Source of the DNA: Oscillospiraceae bacterium NTUH-002-81
Lineage (GTDB): Bacteria > Bacillota > Clostridia > Lachnospirales > Lachnospiraceae
Reading direction: 5' to 3'
NCBI GenBank assembly: GCA_032620915.1
Contig: CP136052.1
Location: 1-25,000, forward strand
DNA length: 25,000 nucleotides
Positions 7,143 to 16,194 of the stretch are shown here, in pieces. The position numbers were made by a program, and so were the translations under genes. The stretch's first letter is position 1, and each line of letters begins with the position of its first letter. The notes beneath the pieces were generated by a model. It was not told where the DNA came from and ran no database searches. It was given only the letters and a program-made list of their open reading frames with translations.

Positions 7143-7871
7143 TTACTCCAGCGGACTCTTGGACGGAGTCCCTGCTTTTCTCGGATACATCTGCGGGGTT
7201 CTCATCAGCTTCTCCACCCAGATGAGAGAACGAGGAATATCCGTATCCGGCAGGAAGAAGGCGATCTCCTGCTTCACTTCACCACCCAGCATATTGATGG
7301 CATTTCTGGCACCGGCCAGCTCTTCATTCATATTGCCGGATTTATATGCCACGAAGCTTCCCTTCTGCGGTTTGACGAACGGCATGCAGTATTCAGCCAG
7401 CACCGCCAGATTGGCCACAGCACGGGAAACACACAGATCAAATTTTTCCCGGAAATCCTTCTCATGGGCCAGATCCTCCGCCCGACCGTGAATGCAGCGG
7501 ATCTTTGTCAGCCCCAACGCATCGATCACTTCATTGACAAAGTTTACTCTCTTTTCCTGGGAATCTACCAGGATCATCTCCAGATGCGGAAATGCGATCT
7601 TGATGGGAATCCCCGGGAATCCGGCACCGGTGCCGATATCGATCACACTGTCCACCTCCATCATATCATGAGACTTTACAATGGTCAGGCTGTCAATAAA
7701 ATGCTTCTGTACCACTTCCACACCATCGGTGATGGCTGTCAGATTCATGACCTTATTCTTTTCCTCCAGCATATCAAAGAACTGACGGAACTGCAGATAC
7801 TGATGCTCGGACAGATAGATATTCAGCTGATCCAGTCCCTCTTTAAACTTGATAATCTCTTCCTTATTCAT
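7143..7871 (-). CDS. rsmG: 16S rRNA (guanine-N7)-methyltransferase RsmG
   Basis: 242 residues, typical of RsmG/GidB, which uses S-adenosylmethionine to methylate N7 of a guanine in the 530 loop of 16S rRNA (G527 in E. coli numbering). The SAM-binding motif is IDIGTGAGFPGIP (77-89), followed by LVDSQEKRVNFVNEV, and the SRAVANLAVLAEYC segment typical of the family comes later. The ribosome-binding site AAGGAGG lies inside the last codons of mnmG, and the two genes are separated by three bases, which points to translational coupling. The C-terminal tail (PRKAGTPSKSPLE) is the normal end. Loss of RsmG gives low-level streptomycin resistance in other bacteria. Confidence 0.97.
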   Translation of the reverse strand: MNKEEIIKFKEGLDQLNIYLSEHQYLQFRQFFDMLEEKNKVMNLTAITDGVEVVQKHFIDSLTIVKSHDMMEVDSVIDIGTGAGFPGIPIKIAFPHLEMILVDSQEKRVNFVNEVIDALGLTKIRCIHGRAEDLAHEKDFREKFDLCVSRAVANLAVLAEYCMPFVKPQKGSFVAYKSGNMNEELAGARNAINMLGGEVKQEIAFFLPDTDIPRSLIWVEKLMRTPQMYPRKAGTPSKSPLE

Positions 7872-7874
7872 CTT

Positions 7875-9748
7875 CTATTTCCTCCTTAATTGTTCTAAGT
7901 AAACGAGCAGTACCGATATGTCGGCAGGCGATACACCTGAGATCCGGGACGCCTGGCCAATGGATACCGGATGAAACAGCTTCAGCTTCTGCACTGCCTC
8001 AATGCGCAGGCTCTTGATGGCATCATAATCGATATCCTCCGGGATTTTCTTCTTCTCCAGCTTCTTAAACTGCTCCACCTGCTTTAGCTGCCGTTTGATA
8101 TACCCGTCATATTTCAGATTTATGTCAACCTGTTCTTTCACATCCCAGGGAAGCTCCGGCCGATCCTCGTCGATGGGGGCCAGCACCTCATAGTTCAGCT
8201 CCGGCCGCCGGATCAGCTCTGCCAGCGTGGTGCCGGACTGCAGCTTCTGGGTATTGCAGCTTTCCAGTAGCTGCTGTACCTTCTCGGAAGTGCCGATATT
8301 CACATGAGAAAGCCGCTCTATCTCCCGGTCGATCTGCGCCCGTTTTTTCTTCCAGACGGGCGTGCTGTTCTTCCGAGATCAGCCCCACCTGGTAACCGAT
8401 ATCCATGAGACGAAGATCCGCATTATCCTGTCGAAGCAGCAGACGATATTCCGCCCGGGAAGTCATCATCCGGTAAGGTTCATGGTTTTCTTTCGTCACC
8501 AGATCATCGATGAGCACGCCAATATAGGACTCCGAGCGATCCAGGGTGATCATCTCCCTGCCCAGCGTTTTCAGCGCCGCATTGATGCCTGCGATCAGTC
8601 CCTGCCCGGCGGCTTCCTCATAGCCGGAGCTGCCGTTGAACTGTCCTGCACTGAACAGTCCCTTGATGTTCTTGAATTCCAGCGTGGGATTCAGCTGTCT
8701 GGCATTGATGCAGTCATACTCGATGGCATAGGCATTTCGCACGATTTTCGCATGCTCCAGCCCCGGAACGGTATGATACATCTGCTCCTGCACATCCTCC
8801 GGCAAAGAACTGGACATGCCGCCCACATACATCTCTGTGGTGTGCTCGCCCTCCGGCTCAATGAATACCTGATGCCGGTTCCTGTCTGCAAATTTTACCA
8901 CCTTATCCTCAATGGACGGGCAGTACCGGGGGCCAATGCCCTCGATGATCCCCGCATAGATGGGGGACCGATCCAGGTTCGATCGGATGATCTCATGGGT
9001 CTTCTCATTCGTATACGTGAGCCAGCAGGACACCTGCTCCCGCTGGATATCCTCGGGATCGTTGGAAAAAGAAAACGGACGGATGTGTTCGTCTCCCCTT
9101 CTGCTCCTCCATTTTGGAAAAATCAATGGTTCTGGCATCCATCCGGGCAGGTGTACCTGTCTTGAACCGGAACATCTCAATCCCCAGATTTTTCAGGCAA
9201 TCCGTCAGATGATTGGCCGCCATCAGCCCGTTGGGGCCGGTATACGTGATGGTCTCCCCACACAGGCAGCGGGCTCGCAAATACGTGCCGGAACAGATCA
9301 CCACCGCACGACAGTCATACTCGATCCCGGTATGGATCCGCACGCCGGTGACCCGCCCGTCTTCCACACGGATATCCGTCACCTCTGCCTGCTTGATGGT
9401 CAGGTGATCGGTATGCTGCAGCACCTCCCGCATGCTGCGGCTGTACTCCGCCTTGTCCGCCTGAGCACGCAGGGAATGCACCGCAGGCCCTTTGGACACG
9501 TTCAGCATCTTGGACTGGATAAAGGTGCGGTCAATATTCTTGCCCATCTCGCCGCCCAGCGCATCGATCTCCCGGACGATATGTCCCTTGGAGCTTCCAC
9601 CGATATTGGGATTGCACGGCATCAGCGCAATACTCTCCACACTGACGGTAAACATGATTGTCTCAAGCCCCAGTCTGGCACTGGCCAACGCGGCCTCGCA
9701 GCCGGCATGACCGGCGCCTATCACGACAACATCATATTTCTGTGACAT
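7875..9748 (-). pseudogene. mnmG: MnmG (GidA) tRNA-uridine modification enzyme, two frameshifts as given
   Basis: MnmG is the FAD-binding partner of MnmE that makes 5-carboxymethylaminomethyl or related groups on wobble uridine 34. The start is [22 protein letters not shown] at 9748, after AGAAGGAG, with the dinucleotide-binding GAGHAG motif. The protein is read in three frames: 9748 to about 9098, about 9095 to 8348, and about 8343 to 7875. The first break is a G4 run (plus C 9095-9098), where dropping one base gives ...[14 protein letters not shown]. The second is an A6 run (plus T 8343-8348), where five A give ...[16 protein letters not shown]. Corrected, it has about 623 residues, the normal length, with no other damage. 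[10 protein letters not shown] and [17 protein letters not shown] are intact. Such an important gene broken twice at homopolymers suggests sequence error rather than true loss. Confidence 0.9.
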
Positions 9749-9777
9749 TTTATTCTCCTTCTTTTTTGTGTATCCTC

Positions 9778-11163
9778 TTATTTTCCCATACAAAATTTTG
9801 CGAAAATCTCATCTGCCAGGTCGTCATCCACCGCTTCCCCGATGATCCTGCCCAGTTTCTCATAGGCATCCATCAGGTCAATGGAATAGAAATCCTCCGG
9901 CATGCCCATCTGCAGGCTTTCCTCTACCCGGTCAAGGGCCGCCAGGCTTTCCTCCAGCAGACGCTTCTGCCGCAGATTGGTGATGCATACCTGGTCGTTA
10001 AAGGAAATCTCTCCCTGGAAAAACAGGTCTTTTAACACCTCTTCCAGCTGATCAATACCCTTCTCCTCTCTGGCCGAGATGGAAAGTACCGGATGCGCGC
10101 CCACCCGGGCACGCAAATCCTCTTCGGTTACCACTGTCTCCAGATCGGTCTTATTCAGAAGCACGATGGCCTTTCTGTCCCGGATCAGATCTATGATCTC
10201 CTCATCACTTTCATTTAACGGCACCGAACCGTCCGCCACATACAGGATCAGATCGGCTTTCTCCATGGACGCCACTGCCCGCTGGATACCGATCTTCTCT
10301 ACCGTATCCTCGGTTTTGCGGATACCCGCGGTATCGATGATATTCAGGCTGATGCCGTTGATCTGGATCTGCTCCTCCAGCGTATCCCGGGTCGTTCCCG
10401 CCACATCGGTGACAATGGCCCGCTCCTCCCCCACCAGCACATTCATGAGGGACGATTTTCCTGCGTTTGGCTTGCCGATGATCACTGTGCGGATGCCTTC
10501 CCGGCACATTCTGCCATTGTCAAAGGTAGCAATGAGCCGCTGCATCTGCCCGCGAAGCTTATTCACCACGCCGCCCAGCGTCTCTGCATAACCGTCCAGG
10601 CTGATATGCTCCGGGTCATCCAGCGCCGATTCGATGAACGCCAGATGATAGAGAATTTCCTTACGAAAATTGCCGATGGCCTCTTTTACCGAACCCTTTA
10701 ACTGTTCCACTGACGTGTGCAGCGCATAGGCATTCCGGGAAGAAATGATCTCTCCCACCGCCTCCGCCTGGGTCAGATCCATCTTTCCATTCAGAAATGC
10801 CCGCTTCGTGAATTCCCCCGGCTCTGCCAGGCGGGCGCCATGTCGGATCACCGTCTCCAGGATCCGTCTCGTCACATAGACACCGCCATGGCAGTCGATC
10901 TCCACCGTATCCTCCCCGGTGTAGCTGTGGGGGCCTTTCATGAGCAGAAGCAGTACCTCATCCACCCGTTCTTCCCCATCATAGATAAACCCATAATGGA
11001 TCGTATGGGACGGCTGCTCCTCCAGCACAAAATCCTTCTTCCCGCAACGGAAAATCCGGGCAGCTGTCTCAATGGCCTGTTTGCCGCTGATCCGCACGAT
11101 GCTGATGCCAGCTTCTGACACCGCCGTAGCGATGGCGGCAATGGTATCCTCCATAATCTCCAT
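9778..11163 (-). CDS. mnmE: tRNA modification GTPase MnmE (TrmE)
   Basis: 461-residue GTPase that joins MnmG to modify wobble uridine 34 of tRNAs, using a formyl-tetrahydrofolate-type one-carbon donor. The N-terminal folate-binding domain starts [16 protein letters not shown] and includes the [16 protein letters not shown] region. The inserted G domain has G1 GKPNAGKS (230-237), G2 TTRD (257-260), G3 DTAG (277-280) and G4 NKTD (about 341). The protein ends in the diagnostic C-x-G-K motif (CMGK, 458-461). AGGAGG with a 6-base spacer selects the first Met. It heads the mnmE-mnmG-rsmG unit, with only 29 bases before mnmG. I could not find a convincing promoter in the short gap after the khpB terminator. 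Confidence 0.97.
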   Translation of the reverse strand: MEIMEDTIAAIATAVSEAGISIVRISGKQAIETAARIFRCGKKDFVLEEQPSHTIHYGFIYDGEERVDEVLLLLMKGPHSYTGEDTVEIDCHGGVYVTRRILETVIRHGARLAEPGEFTKRAFLNGKMDLTQAEAVGEIISSRNAYALHTSVEQLKGSVKEAIGNFRKEILYHLAFIESALDDPEHISLDGYAETLGGVVNKLRGQMQRLIATFDNGRMCREGIRTVIIGKPNAGKSSLMNVLVGEERAIVTDVAGTTRDTLEEQIQINGISLNIIDTAGIRKTEDTVEKIGIQRAVASMEKADLILYVADGSVPLNESDEEIIDLIRDRKAIVLLNKTDLETVVTEEDLRARVGAHPVLSISAREEKGIDQLEEVLKDLFFQGEISFNDQVCITNLRQKRLLEESLAALDRVEESLQMGMPEDFYSIDLMDAYEKLGRIIGEAVDDDLADEIFAKFCMGK

Positions 11164-11257
11164 CCGAATCCTCCTTTCCCGTTCTACGCTCTCATTCTTA
11201 TCACAACATTTAAAAACATTCTTATATGCACAGGCACCTGTCCATATTCAGAGAAAA

Positions 11258-11305
11258 GGGCCTGCACAAAATGTAAATAGCCTCGATACATTTTGCAGCA
11301 GACCC
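11258..11305 (-). terminator. Terminator of the rpmH-rnpA-yidD-yidC-khpB operon
   Basis: On the minus strand a long stem pairs GGGTCTGC...CAAAATGTA with TACATTTTG...GCAGGCCC, with one small bulge. TTTTCTC follows. It lies 20 bases after the khpB stop. Confidence 0.85.
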
Positions 11306-11325
11306 TCCTTTATCATTCGGAATAC

Positions 11326-12090
11326 TTAATCTTCTTTATCCTCTTTTGGTTTTTCTTCTCTGACAAATCTCTCTTCTCTGTTCTCTCTGTCACGACTTCT
11401 GTAACGGTTGTCCCGGCTGCCATATCTTCCTCTGTCTCTTCTGTAGCCTGTCCGGGGCTCCCGGTCCTCATTTTTCAGTGTGATCACGACCTTACGGTAA
11501 GGCTCCTCTCCCTCGCTGTGTGTGCACACATAACGGTCATTCTGCAGTGCAGAATGGATGATCCTTCTCTCATAGGGATTCATCGGCTCCAGTGTTACCG
11601 GCTTTCTCGTTCTCTTTACTTTATAAGCGATGTTCTTCGCCAGATTCTCCAGTGTGGTCTTCCGACGGTTCCGGTAATCCTCGGTGTCCATCTTCACACG
11701 GATATAGCTCTCGCTCTCCTTGTTGGCAACCAGGCTTGCCAGATACTGCAGAGAATCCAGTGTCTGTCCTCTCTTACCGATGAGAACGCCCATATCATTG
11801 CCCTTCAGGTCGATATCCAGTGTCTGATTCTCCTCATCATACTTCATGTCGATCTCGACTTCCAAGTTCATGCAGCGGAACACACCGCCCAGGAACTCTC
11901 TGACACTGTCTGTCATGGAATATTTCTTTCTTGCACGGATGACTGCGGGCTTGCTGTTAAAACCAAGGAATCCGGTGCTTCCTTTTTCCAGGACTTCATA
12001 TTCTATCTTATCACTTGTCGTTCCAAGCTTTACCAACGCTTCTGTGATCGCATCATCTACGGTTTTTGCACTGATCTCAATAAAATCCAT
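11326..12090 (-). CDS. khpB: RNA-binding protein KhpB (Jag/EloR, SpoIIIJ-associated)
   Basis: 254 residues. Three parts are visible. The Jag-N domain (about 1-52) has the GSTGFLGFNSKPAVIRARKK motif. A KH domain (about 75-150) has GVLIGKRGQTLDSLQYLASLVAN (core GKRG). An R3H domain (about 155-215) has NPYERRIIHSAL. A strongly basic, Arg/Asp/Tyr-rich low-complexity tail (about 217-254) may add nonspecific RNA binding. In streptococci and lactobacilli the family, with partner KhpA, controls cell elongation and division through RNA binding. That role is inferred here from family only. It sits 15 bases behind yidC, its usual neighbour, and is last in the operon. Confidence 0.95.
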   Translation of the reverse strand: MDFIEISAKTVDDAITEALVKLGTTSDKIEYEVLEKGSTGFLGFNSKPAVIRARKKYSMTDSVREFLGGVFRCMNLEVEIDMKYDEENQTLDIDLKGNDMGVLIGKRGQTLDSLQYLASLVANKESESYIRVKMDTEDYRNRRKTTLENLAKNIAYKVKRTRKPVTLEPMNPYERRIIHSALQNDRYVCTHSEGEEPYRKVVITLKNEDREPRTGYRRDRGRYGSRDNRYRSRDRENREERFVREEKPKEDKED

Positions 12091-12105
12091 CTTGCCCCGT
12101 CCCCC

Positions 12106-13377
12106 TTATTTCTTATTCTTCTCGTTAAAACGCTGTACCATACGTGCTCTGTCGGCGATGCTTCCGGCTTTTACTTCCTGATTATAAGCATTCTGTACCT
12201 TCTCCTCGTTCTCTTGGGAGATTGCCTTCGCCTGCTTGGGCTCGTCGATCTTACGCACATTTCTGTTGGCTGCCTCGGAAATCTGGTTGCCCTCATATCC
12301 GCGCTTTGCCTTCTTCTTCTTATTCTTCTCTACATTCTTGGCGATCAGGTCTTCCACGTCTACCTTATCGAAGATCTTATTCATGATCACCTGGATCACA
12401 CACCGCACAGCCGAGCTGGCGATCCAGTACAGACCAAGACCGATCTGGAAGGTCAGACAGAAAAATGCGGACATCAGCGGCATGGTGGTGTTCATGGACT
12501 TGGTCATATTTGCCGTCACATCATCCGGTGATGCCGGTGTATTGGAAGCAGTACCCATGAGTTTTGTGTTCAGCCACTGGGTCAGTGCAGAGAGAACCGG
12601 GATCATCAGTGCACCGATAGCCAGCAGAATGGAACCGCCTGCCACTACAGCCTTTATCATATCCCACGGAGTATTTGTGATATTCAGCCCCAGAAAATTT
12701 GAAACGTGGGACAAATTCATCTTCAGTTCTGTAATCTCACCCGTCAAGCCGGAGAATTCGGACATACTTTCAAATTTAGTCCAGTCGGAATCCTTGAACA
12801 GATAAAAAGCATCGATCAATGTATTCTTCGTTGTCTCAGCGGTAGTAAAATCCAAAGATGCACGGATCCCATTATCCTTGACAAACGCCTTCATGAGTTC
12901 TTCAAAACCGGCAACATTCGATACAGATGTCACAAGGCCGGTAAACATAGCCTTCACATGGGTAATATAAGCCGGAATATTGTTAATCACACGGAACAGT
13001 GCAAACAGGATAGGCATCTGAATGAGTAACGGCAGGCATCCACCTGTGGGGGATGCGCCATATTTCTCATAGATGGCATTCATTTCCTCATTCATGCGCT
13101 CCATGGAAGTTGTGTCTTTTTTATTTTTATATTTCTTCTGAACAGCCTGTAACTCCGGATTCATCCTGGCTGTCATCTTCTGAAACTTCTGCTGCTTGAT
13201 GGTCAGCGGAATCATCAGCACGTTTACAATAACTGTAAATAAAATAATGCTCAATCCGATATTCGGAATACCTATAACTTCCAGAAAATTATAGATGGCA
13301 TTGATAATATAGCCCAACACCTTTGCGATGGGACCCAAAATCATTCCCTGATACTGCGTCAATACATACGCTGGCAA
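12106..13377 (-). CDS. yidC: Membrane protein insertase YidC/Oxa1 (SpoIIIJ type)
   Basis: 423-residue inner-membrane insertase that helps the Sec system and inserts small proteins alone. It lacks the large N-terminal periplasmic domain of Gram-negative YidC, as expected. Hydrophobic segments lie at about 14-36, 39-60, 112-132 and two more in the C-terminal half (GGSILLAIGALMIPVLSAL and FFCLTFQIGLGLYWIASSAV). The family GGCLPLLIQMPILFALF motif is present, and the lysine-rich tail is the ribosome-facing end. Position 52 (VNVLMIPL) has Asn where the groove Arg of other Bacillota YidC proteins is expected. The region between about 150 and 230 is longer than in Bacillus proteins. Translation starts at TTG (13377), 8 bases after GGAGG, and the Shine-Dalgarno overlaps the yidD stop. 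The next gene is khpB. Confidence 0.95.
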   Translation of the reverse strand: MPAYVLTQYQGMILGPIAKVLGYIINAIYNFLEVIGIPNIGLSIILFTVIVNVLMIPLTIKQQKFQKMTARMNPELQAVQKKYKNKKDTTSMERMNEEMNAIYEKYGASPTGGCLPLLIQMPILFALFRVINNIPAYITHVKAMFTGLVTSVSNVAGFEELMKAFVKDNGIRASLDFTTAETTKNTLIDAFYLFKDSDWTKFESMSEFSGLTGEITELKMNLSHVSNFLGLNITNTPWDMIKAVVAGGSILLAIGALMIPVLSALTQWLNTKLMGTASNTPASPDDVTANMTKSMNTTMPLMSAFFCLTFQIGLGLYWIASSAVRCVIQVIMNKIFDKVDVEDLIAKNVEKNKKKKAKRGYEGNQISEAANRNVRKIDEPKQAKAISQENEEKVQNAYNQEVKAGSIADRARMVQRFNEKNKK

Positions 13378-13391
13378 TTAAAAAACCTCCT

Positions 13392-13607
13392 CTACGGAAC
13401 CGGATCATATCCACCCTTGGCGAATGGATGACATCTCAATACCCTTCTTATTGTCAAATACAGTCCTTTGCACGCTCCATACTTCTCAATGGCCTCTATT
13501 CCGTACTGGGAACAGGTCGGAATATAAATACAATGGAACGGTCCTTTTATGGGAGATATATTCTTTCTGTAAAACTTAATCATGGCGATTAATATCCGCT
13601 TCATCAT
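13392..13607 (-). CDS. yidD: Membrane protein insertion efficiency factor YidD
   Basis: 71 residues, the normal size for this small membrane-associated helper of YidC. Signature residues are YRKNISP, the CSQYGIEAI core (from the family PTCSxYA motif, here PTCSQYG) and the [14 protein letters not shown] ending. Many homologues have a Cys-Arg/Tyr-x-Pro-Thr-Cys block. Here it reads [10 protein letters not shown]. The gene overlaps the end of rnpA by 32 bases and starts after GGGAAG, so translation is probably coupled. A second in-frame ATG follows at once and cannot be excluded as the start. Confidence 0.94.
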   Translation of the reverse strand: MMKRILIAMIKFYRKNISPIKGPFHCIYIPTCSQYGIEAIEKYGACKGLYLTIRRVLRCHPFAKGGYDPVP

Positions 13608-13956
13608 CTTCCCGCTTCATCTCTTTTACAATCTTACGAATCTTTCCCAAATGTAACAAAGCACTTTCGATCTGTGCATAGTCTCTGTCCTTCGCAGAAA
13701 CTCTCGCAACAACTACAATATCGAGCCCCGTCTGGAATTCCTGCTCGTGCAGCCGGTAGCTCTCCCTGATAAGCCTCTTTAACCGGTGTCTGACAACGCT
13801 GTTGCCCACCTTCTTGCTTACCGATATCCCTAAACGATTCTTTTCTGACTGGTTGTCCATGACGTACATCACCAGATACTTGTTCACACAGGAATGGCCT
13901 TTTCGATAAACAGCCTGAAAATCCTTATTTTTCCTGAGGGATTCTGTGAATTCCAT
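13576..13956 (-). CDS. rnpA: Ribonuclease P protein component
   Basis: 126 residues, the basic protein subunit that binds the RNase P RNA and helps it cleave the 5' leader of pre-tRNA. The N-terminus [17 protein letters not shown] is standard. The RNR signature reads [10 protein letters not shown] (56-65), preceded by [13 protein letters not shown]. The acidic C-terminal extension ([13 protein letters not shown]) overlaps yidD. It lies 49 bases after rpmH, with a hairpin and T-run in the gap that can limit read-through. That would lower RnpA relative to ribosomal protein L34, as is usual for this pair. The RNase P RNA gene itself is not in the window. Confidence 0.96.
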   Translation of the reverse strand: MEFTESLRKNKDFQAVYRKGHSCVNKYLVMYVMDNQSEKNRLGISVSKKVGNSVVRHRLKRLIRESYRLHEQEFQTGLDIVVVARVSAKDRDYAQIESALLHLGKIRKIVKEMKREDDEADINRHD

Positions 13957-13984
13957 ACAATCTTCCTTTTCTCCGGCATAGAAG

Positions 13985-14006
13985 AAAAGGCCACATACAT
14001 GCGGCC
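13985..14006 (-). terminator. Intercistronic hairpin between rpmH and rnpA
   Basis: On the minus strand GGCCGC-ATGTAT-GTGGCC (14006-13989, one wobble) is followed by TTTTCTTC. The stem touches the rpmH stop codon. It probably acts as a partial terminator that separates high rpmH from lower rnpA expression. Confidence 0.6.
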
Positions 14007-14140
14007 TATGCGGATAATTTCTTTCTTCCTTTTGCTCTTCTTGCTGCTAAAACTTTTCTTCCACCAGCTGTGCTCATTCTGGAACGGAATCCATGAACTT
14101 TCGCGCGCTGTCTTTTCTTCGGCTGAAATGTCATTTTCAT
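14006..14140 (-). CDS. rpmH: 50S ribosomal protein L34
   Basis: 44 residues, beginning [19 protein letters not shown] and ending [10 protein letters not shown]. This very basic, invariant profile of L34 packs onto 23S rRNA. The start follows GGAGG with a somewhat long spacer; the second Met two codons on is less likely because the family begins MK-x-TFQP. A consensus promoter lies 41 bases upstream. It is the first gene of the leftward operon rpmH-rnpA-yidD-yidC-khpB and borders oriC, the classical rpmH-dnaA arrangement. Confidence 0.97.
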   Translation of the reverse strand: MKMTFQPKKRQRAKVHGFRSRMSTAGGRKVLAARRAKGRKKLSA

Positions 14141-14180
14141 AACTCTCTGGCACCTCCTTTTCTTAAAAAACGCTATTTCA

Positions 14181-14209
14181 ATTATATGGACAAAACGCTA
14201 TAAAGTCAA
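14181..14209 (-). promoter_or_regulatory. Sigma-A promoter of the rpmH operon
   Basis: On the minus strand, TTGACT (14204-14209), 17 bases, TATAAT (14181-14186). This is a near-consensus strong promoter, as expected for a ribosomal protein gene. Confidence 0.85.
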
Positions 14210-14235
14210 GTAATTCCTTGTATTTTTTCCGTTTT

Positions 14236-14490
14236 TGATTTATCCACGGATGTGGACGACTTTCTCTGTGGACAAGTAGGTGACATAATGTTATCCACAT
14301 TTTGTGGAAAACTTGTTGATAACTTGGGGTAAACCGTGTGTATAATTTGTTATTAACGCCTCTTAAGCCCTTTATTTTCAGGCTTTCCGGAAATTATCCC
14401 CATTTTTCGACTTATACACATTTTTTCGTGTATCCTTGCGATATGTCAACCGGTTATTCCACCGTCTCCACAAAGTTATCCACAGAAGTG
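14236..14490. other. oriC, left half: DnaA-box cluster upstream of dnaA
   Basis: The gap 14141-14585 holds two diverging promoters and a cluster of DnaA boxes. TTATCCACA occurs at 14291-14299 and 14476-14484, TTATCCACG at 14240-14248 and TTATACACA at 14412-14420. On the minus strand TTATCAACA lies at 14314-14322 and TTATACACA at 14337-14345, and a weaker TTTTCCACA at 14303-14311. The matching pair of clusters on either side of dnaA makes this the incA/B-like half of a bipartite Bacillus-type origin. The box at 14476 lies about 60 bases before the dnaA transcription start, so DnaA autoregulation is plausible. Confidence 0.9.
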
Positions 14491-14512
14491 TGAAAATATC
14501 CCCACTCGAATC

Positions 14513-14541
14513 TTGCTTAATTATTCTTTTTGTCGTAAAAT
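14513..14541 (+). promoter_or_regulatory. Sigma-A promoter of dnaA
   Basis: TTGCTT (14513-14518), 17 bases, TAAAAT (14536-14541). The predicted start is near 14548, about 38 bases before the dnaA ATG. Confidence 0.65.
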
Positions 14542-14585
14542 ATAAATTGAGACATTTTGTAAACAAAATTGGAGTGAATATCAAT

Positions 14586-15941
14586 ATGAACACAGTCAGA
14601 GAATTATGGCAAGAGATCATTGAAAAGGTCAAAAATGAATATTTTTTAACGGAGGTATCCTTCAACACCTGGCTGGTTCCGCTGAAAGTATACGATGTCA
14701 GCGAGGATACGGTCACTGTCATCGTTCCTTCGCAGAATGAACAGACCATTCAGATCCTTCTGCGCAAATATAAACAGCTTCTGGAGGTGGTGACCGAGGA
14801 GCTAACTGGCCATCATTATGAGATCAGCTTTGTCCTGGAGAAAAATCTGGACAGGATCCATGAGGAAAAGGCTGTCCACACACCGGTTTCCAATGAAAAT
14901 ATCGAGCGGGCGGGCCTGAACCCCCGTTACACCTTCGACACCTTCGTGGTGGGCAAAAACAATACTTTCGCCCATGCAGCGGCGCTGGCTGTGGCCGAGA
15001 CCCCCGGGGAACTGTACAATCCGCTGTTCCTGTACGGAGGCGTAGGACTGGGGAAGACCCATCTGATGCATTCCATCGCCCACTATATCCTGGAGACGAA
15101 TCCCGAGGCCCGGGTGCTGTATGTCACCTCCGAGGTGTTCACCAACGAGCTCATCGACTCCATCCGTAACGGTAATTCCGCGGCCATGAACAATTTCCGG
15201 GACAAGTACCGCAACATCGACGTACTGCTCATCGACGACGTGCAATTTATTATAGGAAAAGAGTCCACCCAGGAAGAGTTTTTCCATACGTTCAACCACC
15301 TGCACGGCCTGAAAAAACAGATCGTGCTGTCCAGCGACCGTCCGCCCAAGGATATGGAGACGCTGGAAGACCGTCTGACCACCCGATTCGAATGGGGGCT
15401 GCTGGCAGACATCGGATCGCCTGACTATGAGACGAGAATGGCAATCTTACGGAAAAAAGAGGAGCTGGACGGCTACAACATCGATGACGAGGTCATCCAG
15501 TACATCGCCACCAACATCAAGTCCAACATCCGGGAGCTGGAGGGAGCCCTGAACAAGCTCATCGCCATGTCCAAGCTGGAGCAGAAAGAGATCAACCTGG
15601 ATCTGGCCAAGGATGCCCTGCGGGATATGATTTCTCCCGACGGCAAACGGGAACTGACGCCGGAGATCATCATTCAGACGGTAGCCGAACATTTCGGCAT
15701 TTCCACCAAGGACATCCTGGGACAGAAGCGCAACGCCGAGATCGTATTTCCCCGACAGATTGCCATGTATCTGTGCCGGGAACTCATAGACACCAAGCTG
15801 ACACTTATCGGGAAGATCATGGGGAACCGTGATCACTCCACTGTCTTGAGCGGTGTCAACAAGATCAAGGACGAGATCAAGAAAAATGAGACAAGCCGCA
15901 ACACCATTGAGACGATCAAGAAGAAGCTCAATCCCAGCTAA
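14586..15941 (+). CDS. dnaA: Chromosomal replication initiator DnaA
   Basis: 451 residues. It binds DnaA boxes, forms an ATP-bound filament and opens oriC. Domain I (about 1-80) includes ELWQEIIEKVKNEYF and SFNTWLVPL. A short linker follows. Domain III begins NPRYTFDTFVVGKNN and carries Walker A GGVGLGKT (151-158) and Walker B LLIDDVQF with D217/D218. Domain IV holds the box-recognition signature DHSTVLSG from 416. The ATG at 14586 follows GGAGTG with an 8-base spacer and gives the usual N-terminus MNTVRELW. The open frame extends further upstream, but that part lies across the promoter and DnaA boxes. It is flanked by oriC halves on both sides. Confidence 0.98.
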   Translation: MNTVRELWQEIIEKVKNEYFLTEVSFNTWLVPLKVYDVSEDTVTVIVPSQNEQTIQILLRKYKQLLEVVTEELTGHHYEISFVLEKNLDRIHEEKAVHTPVSNENIERAGLNPRYTFDTFVVGKNNTFAHAAALAVAETPGELYNPLFLYGGVGLGKTHLMHSIAHYILETNPEARVLYVTSEVFTNELIDSIRNGNSAAMNNFRDKYRNIDVLLIDDVQFIIGKESTQEEFFHTFNHLHGLKKQIVLSSDRPPKDMETLEDRLTTRFEWGLLADIGSPDYETRMAILRKKEELDGYNIDDEVIQYIATNIKSNIRELEGALNKLIAMSKLEQKEINLDLAKDALRDMISPDGKRELTPEIIIQTVAEHFGISTKDILGQKRNAEIVFPRQIAMYLCRELIDTKLTLIGKIMGNRDHSTVLSGVNKIKDEIKKNETSRNTIETIKKKLNPS

Positions 15942-15958
15942 GGTGTTTTGCTTTTTTG

Positions 15959-15989
15959 TTGACAATTTTTCGAATCGTTTCCTTATATT
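15959..15989 (+). promoter_or_regulatory. Possible promoter of dnaN
   Basis: TTGACA (15959-15964) and TATATT (15984-15989), but with a 19-base spacer, longer than ideal. It would drive dnaN through the right half of oriC. dnaN may also be read through from dnaA, since no terminator is seen after dnaA. Confidence 0.4.
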
Positions 15990-16005
15990 AATGTTTTTTC
16001 TCAGG

Positions 16006-16194
16006 TTATCCACAATTTCAGGTGTATAACCTGTTCATTGTCTGTGGATAAGTAGAACCTTTGTGGATGAGGCCTTCATGCCTGTGTATAACTTCAGATT
16101 TATCCTCATGCATACACCCCTTTTCCAACAAGGTTTTCCCCAGCTGTTTTTTCCGTATTTTCAGACAGAAACACAGTTTTACACATATCCACAG
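16006..16194. other. oriC, right half: DnaA boxes between dnaA and dnaN
   Basis: TTATCCACA at 16006-16014. On the minus strand, TTATCCACA at 16043-16051 and TTATACACA at 16083-16091, with weaker boxes TTATACACC at 16021-16029 and TCATCCACA at 16062-16070. Near the unwinding site TTTTACACA (16177-16185) and ATATCCACA (16185-16193) complete the array. The layout corresponds to the incC half of the Bacillus subtilis origin. Confidence 0.9.

Noticed and set aside
11293..12531. Plus-strand open frame of 412 codons across khpB and yidC
   Set aside because: Antisense to two well-identified genes, with no family resemblance and no promoter.
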